DNA from: Acuticoccus sp965213555
GTDB lineage: Bacteria; Pseudomonadota; Alphaproteobacteria; Rhizobiales; Amorphaceae
Direction: 5' to 3'
Assembly: GCF_965213555.1 (NCBI RefSeq)
Contig: NZ_OZ243890.1
Coordinates: forward strand, 1,116,001 to 1,180,000
DNA length: 64,000 bases
In this document: positions 44,292 to 52,990 of the stretch, piece by piece
How positions within the stretch are numbered: position 1 is the stretch's first letter
How the letters are laid out: every line of letters begins with the position of its first letter
The notes under the pieces: generated by a model
Databases searched by the model: none
What the model was told of the DNA's origin: nothing
Seen by the model: the letters and a program-made list of their open reading frames with translations, nothing else
Translations under genes and position numbers: made by a program

Positions 44292-45209
44292 GTGAGCGAG
44301 ACCGTGGCGCCGATCCTCCAGGCGCTCCTCGACGGCGTGATGATCGGCGGCGTCTACGCGGTGCTGTCGGTCGGCCTCAGCCTGGTGTTCGGCGTCATGG
44401 GCATCGTGAACTTCGCCCACGCCGAGTTCCTGATGGTCGGCATGTTCGTCGCCTACTTCGCCTGGGCGTACCTCGGGCTCGACCCGATGATCGGCGCGTT
44501 CGTCGCGCTGGCGCTGGTCTTCGTGGTGGGGATGGGGCTTCAGCGGGTCCTCATCCGGCCGATCCTCGGCGCGCCGGAGGTGGCGCAGATCTTCCTCACG
44601 GTCGGCCTGCTGTTCGCGATGGAGAACGGCGCGCTGCTCCTGTTCGGCGCGGACTACCGCTCGGTGGTGACGCCCTACCAGACGGACGCGCTCCTCGTGT
44701 GGTCGGCCGCACCGGCGGCGGAGATCGTCGATGCCACGCCGCGCATCCTCGTCGGCGTCGACAAGCTCCTCGCCTTCGCGATGGCGCTCCTCCTCGGCAC
44801 CGCGGTGTGGGTCTTCATGCGCCACACGCGCACCGGGCGAGCGATGCGCGCCACCGCGCAGGACCTCATGGCCGCCAAGCTGATGGGGATCGACACGGAC
44901 CGCATGCACCAGATCGCCTTCGGCCTCGGCGTCGGGGCCACGGCCTTCGGCGGCGCGGTGGTGCTCCCCTACATCTCCGCCTCGCCCACCATCGGCACGC
45001 AGTTCGTGGTGCTCATGTTCACCGCGGTCGTGCTCGGCGGCCTCGGCAGCGTCGCGGGTGCGGTCGTCGGCGGGCTCCTTGTGGGCATCATCCAATCGCT
45101 GTCGACGCTGGTGCTGCCCATCCAGCTGCAGAACCTCGTCCTGTTCGTCGTCTTCATCCTGGTGCTCGCGTTCCGCCCCGAGGGCATCGTCGCGCGGCGG
45201 AGGAGCTGA
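44292..45209 (+). CDS. livH: Liv-type ABC transporter permease (LivH)
   Basis: A 305-residue permease, with the LivH hallmarks GGVYAVLSVGLSLVFGVMGIVNFAHAEFLM split across helices 1-2, and VLGGLGSVAGAVVGGLLVG near the C-terminus. GTG start 22 bases after the binding-protein stop. Its stop codon abuts the livM start. Confidence 0.93.
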   Translation: MSETVAPILQALLDGVMIGGVYAVLSVGLSLVFGVMGIVNFAHAEFLMVGMFVAYFAWAYLGLDPMIGAFVALALVFVVGMGLQRVLIRPILGAPEVAQIFLTVGLLFAMENGALLLFGADYRSVVTPYQTDALLVWSAAPAAEIVDATPRILVGVDKLLAFAMALLLGTAVWVFMRHTRTGRAMRATAQDLMAAKLMGIDTDRMHQIAFGLGVGATAFGGAVVLPYISASPTIGTQFVVLMFTAVVLGGLGSVAGAVVGGLLVGIIQSLSTLVLPIQLQNLVLFVVFILVLAFRPEGIVARRRS

Positions 45210-46214
45210 ATGGAGCACGCTCGCCCGTCCCCGCTCCAGTGGGCGCTCCTCGCGGCGGGCCTTGCGCTCCTCGTCGCCGCGCCCCTCGGCCTGTCGCCGC
45301 AGAGCTACGAGGTGCGCGTCATGTGCCTCGTCCTCCTGTTCGCGACGATGGGCGTCGCCTGGAACTTCCTCGGCGGGCTCGCCAACCGCATCTCGCTCGG
45401 GCACGCGGCGTTCTTCGGCATCGGCGCCTACGCGTCGACCATCCTGCAGCGCTCGTTCGACCTGTCGCCATGGATCGGCATGGTCGTCGGGATGGTTCTC
45501 GCGGCAACCTTCGCGCTCCTCCTGTCGATCCCGACGTTCCGCCTGCGAGGGCACTACTTTGCGCTGGCGACGCTCGCTGCGGGCGAGGCCATGCGCGTCC
45601 TCGCCAACTCCTGGGCGAGCCTCACCGAGGGCCCGGTCGGCATCTCAGTCCCGTTCCGCCCGGAGGGGAGCCTGTGGATGATGCAGTTCAGCGACTTCCT
45701 GCCGTACTACTACCTGTTCCTCGTCGCCTTCGTCCTCGTCACAGCGCTGTTCTGGTGGGTCAAGGTCTCCGCGCTCGGCTACCGGCTACGCGCGGTGAAG
45801 GAGAACGAGGAGGCGGCTGAGGTCGTCGGCGTCGACACCTACAGGGCGAAGCTGATCGCGATCCTGATCTCCGCAGCGATCACCGCAGCGATGGGGACGT
45901 TCTACGCGCAGTTCCAGTTCTTCTTCGATCCGGACACCGTGTTCGGCGTCGCCTCGATCTCGGTCCGCATCGCGCTGATCGCGATCCTGGGAGGCGTCGC
46001 CACCGTGTTCGGCCCGCTGGTGGGCGCGGCGTTCATCATTCCGCTGGAGGAGCTCGCCAACACGTGGTTCGGCGGCGAGGCCGCGGGGCTGTCCGCGTTC
46101 GCCTACGGCGTCGTCCTCATCGTCATCATCCTCATCAACCCGCGCGGGCTGATCGCGCTCGGCCGGCAGGCGGTGCGCGCGGCACGCGGCGGCGGACGGA
46201 CGGCGCCGGCGTGA
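45210..46214 (+). CDS. livM: Liv-type ABC transporter permease (LivM)
   Basis: A 334-residue permease of normal length with about ten helices. LivM motifs: AWNFLGGLANRISLGHAAFFG, LRGHYFALATLAAGE, and RAVKENEEAAEVVGVDTYRAKL. The start directly follows the livH stop; its own stop overlaps the livG GTG start by 4 bases. Confidence 0.93.
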   Translation: MEHARPSPLQWALLAAGLALLVAAPLGLSPQSYEVRVMCLVLLFATMGVAWNFLGGLANRISLGHAAFFGIGAYASTILQRSFDLSPWIGMVVGMVLAATFALLLSIPTFRLRGHYFALATLAAGEAMRVLANSWASLTEGPVGISVPFRPEGSLWMMQFSDFLPYYYLFLVAFVLVTALFWWVKVSALGYRLRAVKENEEAAEVVGVDTYRAKLIAILISAAITAAMGTFYAQFQFFFDPDTVFGVASISVRIALIAILGGVATVFGPLVGAAFIIPLEELANTWFGGEAAGLSAFAYGVVLIVIILINPRGLIALGRQAVRAARGGGRTAPA

Positions 46215-46978
46215 GCGAGGCGCTGCTCGCGACCCAGGGCCTCACACGGACGTTCGGCGGGCTCGTCGCCGTCAGCGACGTGACGCTCACGGTGCAGTCG
46301 CGCGAGATCGTCGGGCTCATCGGGCCGAACGGCGCCGGCAAGACGACGCTGTTCAACCTCCTCGTCGGGCTTACCAAACCGACCCGCGGCACGGTGGAGC
46401 TGGAGGGGCGCTCCGTGGTCGGCCGCAAGCCCCACGCCATCGCCGCGCGGGGGATGACGAAGACGTTCCAGAACGTCGCGCTCTTCATGGACTCCAGCGT
46501 GCTCGACAACGTCGTCACCGGCGCGCTGCTGCGCCACCCGCTCGCCGAGGCCCGCCGCGCGGCGCACGCTGCGCTGGACCGCGTGGGCCTCGACGCAGTC
46601 GCGCACCGGCCGGCGGGCGACCTCTCCTTCCCCGAGCGCGCCCGCGTGGAGGTCGCCCGTGCGCTCGCGACGGAGCCCAAGATCCTCCTCCTCGACGAGG
46701 TGATGGCGGCGCTGACGCCCATGGAGATGGAGGGGGTCATCGCCCTCGTTCGCGACCTCAGGGAGCGCGAAGGCCTCACCTTCATCGTCGTCGAGCATCA
46801 CATGAAGGCGGTGATGGCGCTGTGCGAGCGCATCCTGGTGCTGAACTTCGGCCAGCTCATCGCCGAGGGGACGCCCGCGGAGGTCTCCCGCAACGAGACC
46901 GTCATCGACGCCTACCTCGGCTCGGAGTTCCGCCGCGCGCTCCACGGGCCGGGCGCGGTCGCCGAGCCCGCTCCATGA
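46211..46978 (+). CDS. livG: Liv-type ABC transporter ATP-binding protein (LivG)
   Basis: A 255-residue ATPase. Walker A IGPNGAGKTT and Walker B ILLLDEV are canonical, and the switch region is VVEHHMKAVM. The signature motif departs from LSGGQ: it reads DLSFPERARVEVARAL, as LivG proteins often have a relaxed signature. GTG start overlapping livM. The C-terminal AEGTPAEVSRNETVIDAYLG is LivG-like. Confidence 0.92.
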   Translation: MSEALLATQGLTRTFGGLVAVSDVTLTVQSREIVGLIGPNGAGKTTLFNLLVGLTKPTRGTVELEGRSVVGRKPHAIAARGMTKTFQNVALFMDSSVLDNVVTGALLRHPLAEARRAAHAALDRVGLDAVAHRPAGDLSFPERARVEVARALATEPKILLLDEVMAALTPMEMEGVIALVRDLREREGLTFIVVEHHMKAVMALCERILVLNFGQLIAEGTPAEVSRNETVIDAYLGSEFRRALHGPGAVAEPAP

Positions 46979-47688
46979 CGACGCCGCTGCTCGAGGTCGA
47001 GGGCCTGCGCGCGTCCTACGGCACAAGCTGGGTGCTGCACGGCATCGACCTTGCCATGGCACAGGGCGAGTTCGTCGCGGTCATCGGCGCCAACACGGCG
47101 GGCAAGAGCACGCTGCTGCGGGCGATCTCCGGCCTCGTGCCGCGGGTCGAGGGCCGCATCGCCTTCGAGGGCGAGGACCTGACGCGCCTCGCGCCGCACA
47201 GGATCGTCGAGCGCGGGATCGCCCACGTCCCCGAGGGGCGCCACGTGTTCCGCGAGATGACGGTGGAGGAGAACCTCGTCGTCGGCTCCCACGTGCGGTC
47301 GTCCGACGCGGTCGGCGAAAGGGTCGAGGAGATCTTCGGCCTGTTCCCGCGCCTGAAGGAGCGTCGCCGGCAGACGGCGGGCACGCTGTCGGGGGGCGAG
47401 CAGCAGATGCTCGCGGTGGGCCGTGGCCTGATGCTGAGGCCGCGCCTCCTCGTGCTCGACGAGCCGAGCCTCGGCCTCGCGCCCCAGATCGTCGAGGAGA
47501 TGCACGGGCGGCTGCGCGAGATCCACGCGTCGGGCGTCTCGATCCTCCTCGTGGAGCAGAACGTAGCGTTGGCGCTGCAGACCGCCTCGCGCGCCTACGT
47601 CATCCAGTCCGGCGAGGTGGTGCTGGAGGGTCCGGCGCGCGAGCTCGCCGACGACGACCGCGTCCGCGAGGCCTACCTCGGCATCTGA
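46975..47688 (+). CDS. livF: Liv-type ABC transporter ATP-binding protein (LivF)
   Basis: A 237-residue ATPase with signature LSGGEQQMLAVGRGL, Walker B LLVLDEPSLGLAP and VEQNVALAL. Walker A reads GANTAGKST, keeping the essential G-x4-G-K-S/T but not the common G-P-N-G-A-G. The ATG overlaps the livG stop by 4 bases. It ends 3 bases before the convergent acyl-CoA synthetase stop. Confidence 0.93.
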   Translation: MTTPLLEVEGLRASYGTSWVLHGIDLAMAQGEFVAVIGANTAGKSTLLRAISGLVPRVEGRIAFEGEDLTRLAPHRIVERGIAHVPEGRHVFREMTVEENLVVGSHVRSSDAVGERVEEIFGLFPRLKERRRQTAGTLSGGEQQMLAVGRGLMLRPRLLVLDEPSLGLAPQIVEEMHGRLREIHASGVSILLVEQNVALALQTASRAYVIQSGEVVLEGPARELADDDRVREAYLGI

Positions 47689-47691
47689 TGG

Positions 47692-49788
47692 TCAGACACG
47701 CCTGATGAGCGCGTCGAGGAGCACGACGCCCTCGCCATGCCGCCGCACCAGGAGCGGGTTCACCTCCGCCTCGGCGACGAAGGGCGAGGCGGCGAGCTGG
47801 GAGATGGCGGCGACGGCCTCGGCCAGTGCGTCGAGGTCGCCCTCCGGCCTACCGCGGAAGCCACGCAGCAAGGCGAAGCCGGCGACCTCGTCCAGCATCG
47901 CGCGTGCGGTCTCGACCGTGACCGGCGCCGGGCGGACCGCGGTGTCACGATAGATCTCCGTCGCGATCCCGCCCATGCCGACCGTCACGACGGGGCCGAC
48001 GAGGGGGTCCCGCGTCAGCCCCACCAGCGCTTCGCCGACGCCCGAGCACATCTCCTGAACGAGGATGCCCGACAGGCGCATGCCAGGCCGGTGCCGCTCC
48101 GCCGTCTCCCGCATCTGCGCGATCGCCTGGATGAGCGCGGCATCATCCGCGATGCCGACCGCGATCGCCCCCGCCTCGGTCTTGTGCGGCAGGTCGGCCG
48201 AGACGAGCTTCGCGACGACCGGGAACGGGAACGGCAGCGCCCTCGGAAGGGCGCCGTCGGCCGGTAGGACGACGTGGGCCGGTCGCGGCACGCCGAGCGC
48301 CTCGAACACGGCGCCCGCCGCGACCTCGTCCATCGTGCCGGGCTCGGCGGTGGCGAGCAGCGCGGCCGCCGTGTCCGGCAGCGCGGCTCCCGCGCGTGCC
48401 GAAGATCGCGGAGGGCGTAGGAACAGCGCCACGGTCTCCGCGCACGTCTCGACCGTGGCGAAGCTAGGCACCCCGCCCGCCTCCAGCATGGCGAGGCTCT
48501 CGGGCGCGTGCGGCAGGGGGAAGGCCATCACCGGAGCGTCCCCATGCCGGCGCTCGGCGACGGCGTCCACGATGGGGCGCACCGCGAGCTCCGGGTCGAA
48601 CTGCGCCGAGGAGCCGATGGCGACGAGGAGGAGGCCGGTCGCGGGGTCCGCCATGAGCGTCGACACCACGGACCGCATCGCCGCGTAGTTCGCGCCGGCG
48701 AGCGTCACGTCGATGAGCTTGCCGTGGCCGAGCGGGATGCCCTCGGCCGACAAGGCGGACCGTGCCGCTGCACCGGCGGACCCGATGGCGATGCCCCGCG
48801 CGGCGATCTGGTCGATCACCATGGCGCCGCCGCCGCCCGTGGTCGAGACGACCGTGACGGCCCGCGGCCGGCCCTCGGGGAGGCGTGCCGCCGCGAGCAC
48901 CCGAGGCGCCTCGATCAGCGTCTCGAACGCCTCGACCTCGCGGATGCCGATCGCCCGCAGGAACGCGGAGGCCGCCTCCGACGAGCCCGTCAGCGCGCCG
49001 GTGTGGGAGACCGAGAGTGCCTGCCCCTCGTCCGACCGGCCGATCATGTAGGCGGCGACGGGCTTGCCGGCCTCGCGCGCCCGTGCGGCGAGGCCCTCCA
49101 GCGCGTCGGGGTCGCGGATCGTCTCCATGAAAAGAAGGATGCCGTCCGTGTCGACATCCTCCACCAGGAGCCGGCCGAGGTGGCCGATCCCCGCCGCCGC
49201 CTCGTTGCCCACCGAGACGAACGCCGAGAAGCCGATGCCGCGCGCTTGGCCCCGGGACAGGAGCGTGCCGATCACGCTGCCGCTCTGGGACAGCACCGCG
49301 AGGCGACCCTGGAGGAGGCGGTCGGCGCCGAACGCGGCGTTCGTGGTGCACGCGAAGCCGGCACGCGTGCCAACCACGCCCGTGGAGTTCGGCCCGATGA
49401 GGAGAAGGCCCGCCTCGCGCGCGATGGCGACCAGGCGCTCCTGCAGCGCCGCACCGTCCGGGCCCGCCTCGGCGAACCCGTCGGCGAGCACTGAGGCCAC
49501 CACCACGCCGGCGCGCGCACAGTCCTCCAGCGCGGCGGCGACGTGCTCGGTCCCGACGAGGATGGTCGCGTGTTCGACCGGCTCGCCGATCCCCTCGACG
49601 CTCGCATGGGCCGGCAGGCCCATGACGGTCGACCGGCCAGGGTTGACCGGATGGATCGCCCCCGCGAACCCGTGCCTGCGCAGGAAGGTGAGCGGCCGGG
49701 CGGTCAGCTTTCCGGCGGTGGCCGAGGCGCCGACCAGGGCGACGGACCTCGGCGCGAGGAGCGCGCCGAGCCGGTTGGTGGACGTCAC
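47692..49788 (-). CDS. ADP-forming (NDP-forming) acyl-CoA synthetase, fused subunits
   Basis: A ~698-residue acetate-CoA ligase family protein with CoA-binding, succinyl-CoA-ligase-like and ATP-grasp domains in order. Motifs: LLAPRSVALVGASATAGK (CoA-binding Rossmann start), LIGPNSTGVVGT, the phospho-histidine loop SVSHTGALTGS, and the ATP-grasp region PVVAKLVSADLPHKTEAGA. It would make an acyl-CoA (or ATP in reverse). The likely start is GTG at 49788, where homology begins; the frame is open 41 codons further. It follows the old-yellow-enzyme gene by 40 bases. Confidence 0.88.
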   Translation of the reverse strand: MTSTNRLGALLAPRSVALVGASATAGKLTARPLTFLRRHGFAGAIHPVNPGRSTVMGLPAHASVEGIGEPVEHATILVGTEHVAAALEDCARAGVVVASVLADGFAEAGPDGAALQERLVAIAREAGLLLIGPNSTGVVGTRAGFACTTNAAFGADRLLQGRLAVLSQSGSVIGTLLSRGQARGIGFSAFVSVGNEAAAGIGHLGRLLVEDVDTDGILLFMETIRDPDALEGLAARAREAGKPVAAYMIGRSDEGQALSVSHTGALTGSSEAASAFLRAIGIREVEAFETLIEAPRVLAAARLPEGRPRAVTVVSTTGGGGAMVIDQIAARGIAIGSAGAAARSALSAEGIPLGHGKLIDVTLAGANYAAMRSVVSTLMADPATGLLLVAIGSSAQFDPELAVRPIVDAVAERRHGDAPVMAFPLPHAPESLAMLEAGGVPSFATVETCAETVALFLRPPRSSARAGAALPDTAAALLATAEPGTMDEVAAGAVFEALGVPRPAHVVLPADGALPRALPFPFPVVAKLVSADLPHKTEAGAIAVGIADDAALIQAIAQMRETAERHRPGMRLSGILVQEMCSGVGEALVGLTRDPLVGPVVTVGMGGIATEIYRDTAVRPAPVTVETARAMLDEVAGFALLRGFRGRPEGDLDALAEAVAAISQLAASPFVAEAEVNPLLVRRHGEGVVLLDALIRRV

Positions 49789-49828
49789 CGAACTGGGCAG
49801 CCGGCGCGGGCAGGGGACGACGCGCGTC

Positions 49829-51061
49829 TCACCGCGCGCCGACCCCGTGGGCGGTGTCGGCGTCGGCGGACCAAGCGGCGGGATCGAACCGCGCCGACCG
49901 CGGAGTCTCATCCATGGACCGGAGGCCCCGCGCCCACTTCTCCAGCCACCAACCGTAGGGCACCGGCCAGTTCTCGAATTTGTCCGTCACGCCGAGCTCC
50001 TCCGCGGCGTGGTGTGGCCAGAACGGATCGTAGAGCATCTGGCGACCCAACGCGACGAGGTCCGCCGCGCCCTCCTCGACCAGCGCCTCGGCCATCTGCG
50101 GCGAGCGGATGAGCCCGACGGCCTGGGTCATGACGCCGGCGTCGCGCCGCACGCGCCGGGCGAACGGCACCTGGTAGCCGGGCGCGCGGGCGATGCTGGA
50201 GTTGGTGGCGCCCGCCAGGCTGTTGCCGCCGGAGGAGCAGTCGACCACGTCGACGCCGGCTGCCCCGAGCGCGCCGGCGAGCACGATGGTGTCGTCGACC
50301 TCCCAGCCGCCCTCGATCCAGTCCGTCGACGAGACCCGGGCGAAGAGGGGAACCCCATCAGGGATCGCCGCGCGTACGGCTTCGGCGACCTCGAGCGGAA
50401 AGCGCATGCGGTTCTCGAGGCTGCCACCGTACTCGTCCGTCCGGCGGTTGGCGAGCGGGGAGAGGAAGCTCTGCAACAGGTAGCCGTGCGCCATGTGGAG
50501 CTCGATGACCTCGTAGCCCACCGCGAGCGCCCGCCGCGCGGCGGCCACGAACGCGTCGCGCAGGACGTCCATCCCGGCGCGGTCGAGCTTCCTCGGCGCG
50601 AGCCACCCGTCGGCGAATGGATGCTCGGACGGCCCGAGCGGCTCCCAGGACTGGTCGCCCCGTGCGAGGTTGTCGGCGGTGAGCGGACCGTTGCCCTCGA
50701 ACGCACGCTGGGCGCTCGCCTTGCGGCCAGCGTGGGCAAGCTGAAGCGCAGGCACGGCACCGTAGGCCTTCAGCGAGCGGACGACGCGTCGGTGCCCCTC
50801 GGCCTGCGCCTCGTTCCACAGCCCGAGGCAGCCGTTGGTGATGCGCCCCTCGGGCGAGACCGCCGTCGCCTCGACGAACACGAGGCCCGCTCCGCCCATG
50901 GCGAACTTGCCGTAGTGCACAAGGTGGAAGTCGTCCGGCACGCCGTCCCGCGCGCTGTAGGTGCACATGGGCGAGACGACGACGCGGTTGGCGAGCGTTA
51001 CCCCGCGGATGGCAAGGGGGGAGAACAGCGGCGAGGCGCCGTCGGTCGTTGGTGTGTCCAT
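49829..51061 (-). CDS. Old-yellow-enzyme family NADH:flavin oxidoreductase (YqjM-like)
   Basis: A 410-residue FMN enzyme that reduces activated C=C bonds. TIM-barrel motifs: VVVSPMCTYSA with the cysteine typical of the YqjM class, LQLAHAGRKA, IELHMAHGYLLQSFLSPLAN (histidine and tyrosine substrate residues), and YGGSLENRMRFPLEV. The C-terminal DLVALGRQMLYDP holds the FMN phosphate. The start ATG at 51061 lies 20 bases after the monooxygenase stop, so the two flavoenzymes are probably co-expressed. Confidence 0.92.
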   Translation of the reverse strand: MDTPTTDGASPLFSPLAIRGVTLANRVVVSPMCTYSARDGVPDDFHLVHYGKFAMGGAGLVFVEATAVSPEGRITNGCLGLWNEAQAEGHRRVVRSLKAYGAVPALQLAHAGRKASAQRAFEGNGPLTADNLARGDQSWEPLGPSEHPFADGWLAPRKLDRAGMDVLRDAFVAAARRALAVGYEVIELHMAHGYLLQSFLSPLANRRTDEYGGSLENRMRFPLEVAEAVRAAIPDGVPLFARVSSTDWIEGGWEVDDTIVLAGALGAAGVDVVDCSSGGNSLAGATNSSIARAPGYQVPFARRVRRDAGVMTQAVGLIRSPQMAEALVEEGAADLVALGRQMLYDPFWPHHAAEELGVTDKFENWPVPYGWWLEKWARGLRSMDETPRSARFDPAAWSADADTAHGVGAR

Positions 51062-51081
51062 GAAGCGGTCCTGTCGGGTTG

Positions 51082-52845
51082 TCAGGCGGGCTCGAGCGCG
51101 CGCTCCTGCGCCTTGGCAAGGGCGCCGGCCTCGATCGCCTCGATCTGCAGCGCGATGTAGCGCGAGTAGATCCGCGCCTGGGAGAACGATCCTCCGGTGA
51201 ACCACAACCCCGGCTGGGGCGTGCGCGTCCACATGTTGGCGAGCTCCTGGCTCACCGGGTCGATCCCCCACACCGGACCCACCCTGCGGGCGACCTCCTC
51301 GCCGAAGAGCTCGCCGAGGAGGTGGGCCGGCCCCTTGTAGCCGGTGGCAAGCACCACGAGGTCGGCCGGCACGGCGCGGCCGTCGGACAGCCGCAGGCCG
51401 TGGCTCTCGAAGGTCTCGACGTCGCTCGCCTGGACGAGGGCGATCCCACCGTCGGCGATGAGGTCGGAGCAGCCGACGTTGAAGTAGTACCCGCCGCCGC
51501 GCTGGCGGAACTTCAGTGGCCAGCCGGTGCCGTCCTCGCCGAAGTCGAGCTTGAAGCCGACCTTCTCCAAGCGTCCCAAGAGGTCGGCGTCCAGTGCGCG
51601 CACCTCGTCCGTGATGCGCTTGTGGATCGGACGCACGACGGGGAACGGGACGGACACGTTGAGGAGATCGCGCACGCTGATGTCCGGCCCGTCGCCCCAG
51701 TAGATCCCGTCGTAGCGCTGCGCGGGCTCGACGTTGACCACGAGCGTGGGGCTGCGCTGCACCATCGTCACGGTCGCGCCGTTGGCGTGGAGTTCCTGGG
51801 CGATGTCGTGGGAGCTGGTGCCGGTGCCCATCACCACGACGTTCCTGCCACTCCAGTCCCGTCCGGCGGCGAACGCGCTGGAGTGGAGCACCGGACCGTC
51901 GAACTCCTCGATCGTGGGGATCCGTGGGATGTTCGGCGTCCCAGAGACGCTCGTCGCCATGACGATGTGCCTGGGCTGCAACGTGCGGGCCGTGCCGTCG
52001 GCGCGCCGCAGCCGCGCGGTCCACCCGTCGGCGGCGTCGTCGTAGGTCGCCCCCTCGAAGCTCGTCTCGGTCCAGAACGCGATGTCGAGGCTGTCCACGT
52101 AAGCCTCGAGCCAGTTCGCGACCTTGTCCTTCGCGATGTACTGCGGGAACGTCGCCGGGAACGGCATGTAGCGCATGTGGTTGACGGGCGTCTTGTTGTG
52201 CAGCTTCAGCCCGCTGTAGCGCAGCCGCCAGTTGTCGCCGATGCGCCGCTCGCGGTCGACGACGAGCGCCTCGAAGCCCAGGCGCTGCACCTCGGCGGCC
52301 ACCGTGATGCCCGCGTGGCCACCGCCGACGACGAGGACGTCGGGCTCGCGATCCTCGAACTGCGCCGCGCGACGGCGCGCCCGCGGCCAGTCCACCTCGG
52401 TGAAGTCGCGCTGGTGGGACTGCGGTGCGGCGTCCTCCGCCCGGCGGAGCCTGCGGTCCATGTCGAGCCCGGTGGACAGCGTCCACGCCCTCGGCGCGTC
52501 GCCGGCGACCAGGCGCGCGATGCCCTCGCCCGGCCCCTGCCGGCTCTCGAAGCGCACCGCGAACTCCACGACCGTCCGGCCGGCGACGGTGTTCGCCCGC
52601 GGCGCGAGCTTCGCCTCGTCGATGGCGAGGTCACCGGCGGCCGCCTCGCGCGCCCGCACGAGAAGTTCGCGGGCGATCGTCTCCGCGCCGCAGAACGTCA
52701 CGAGCGGCCACGAGATCCCACTGAGGTTCCGCCAGCACCCGTCCGCCTCGAACAGCCGCGCCAGCCCAGCCGGGTCGCCCTTGGCGAGCGCCGCGTTGAA
52801 CGACGACAGCCACCCCGCGGCCGTCTCGTTGGGTTCGTGGAACAT
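51082..52845 (-). CDS. Flavin-containing monooxygenase with N-terminal NTF2-like domain
   Basis: A 587-residue protein. Residues ~1-135 look like an NTF2/SnoaL-type cone (FNAALAKGDPAGLARLFEADGCWRN). The rest is an FMO/Baeyer-Villiger-like flavoprotein: FAD motif VLVVGGGHAGITVAAE, NADPH motif VVVMGTGTSSHDIA, and the ATGYKGP segment near the end. These oxidise soft nucleophiles or ketones with NADPH and O2. GGAGG precedes the ATG. It starts a three-gene unit with the old-yellow-enzyme and the acyl-CoA synthetase. Confidence 0.9.
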   Translation of the reverse strand: MFHEPNETAAGWLSSFNAALAKGDPAGLARLFEADGCWRNLSGISWPLVTFCGAETIARELLVRAREAAAGDLAIDEAKLAPRANTVAGRTVVEFAVRFESRQGPGEGIARLVAGDAPRAWTLSTGLDMDRRLRRAEDAAPQSHQRDFTEVDWPRARRRAAQFEDREPDVLVVGGGHAGITVAAEVQRLGFEALVVDRERRIGDNWRLRYSGLKLHNKTPVNHMRYMPFPATFPQYIAKDKVANWLEAYVDSLDIAFWTETSFEGATYDDAADGWTARLRRADGTARTLQPRHIVMATSVSGTPNIPRIPTIEEFDGPVLHSSAFAAGRDWSGRNVVVMGTGTSSHDIAQELHANGATVTMVQRSPTLVVNVEPAQRYDGIYWGDGPDISVRDLLNVSVPFPVVRPIHKRITDEVRALDADLLGRLEKVGFKLDFGEDGTGWPLKFRQRGGGYYFNVGCSDLIADGGIALVQASDVETFESHGLRLSDGRAVPADLVVLATGYKGPAHLLGELFGEEVARRVGPVWGIDPVSQELANMWTRTPQPGLWFTGGSFSQARIYSRYIALQIEAIEAGALAKAQERALEPA

Positions 52846-52990
52846 CGCGTCCTCCACTCGCTGGGTCGGCAGGGCCGGGACGCAAGAGTAGACCCGACTG
52901 CGACGCACCACCAAGCGCGGCCACCCAGCAAGACGCGCTCGAGCAGCTCCCAAGCCGCGCCCGCGGGTTGTCGCTGGGGCACGATCCGCA

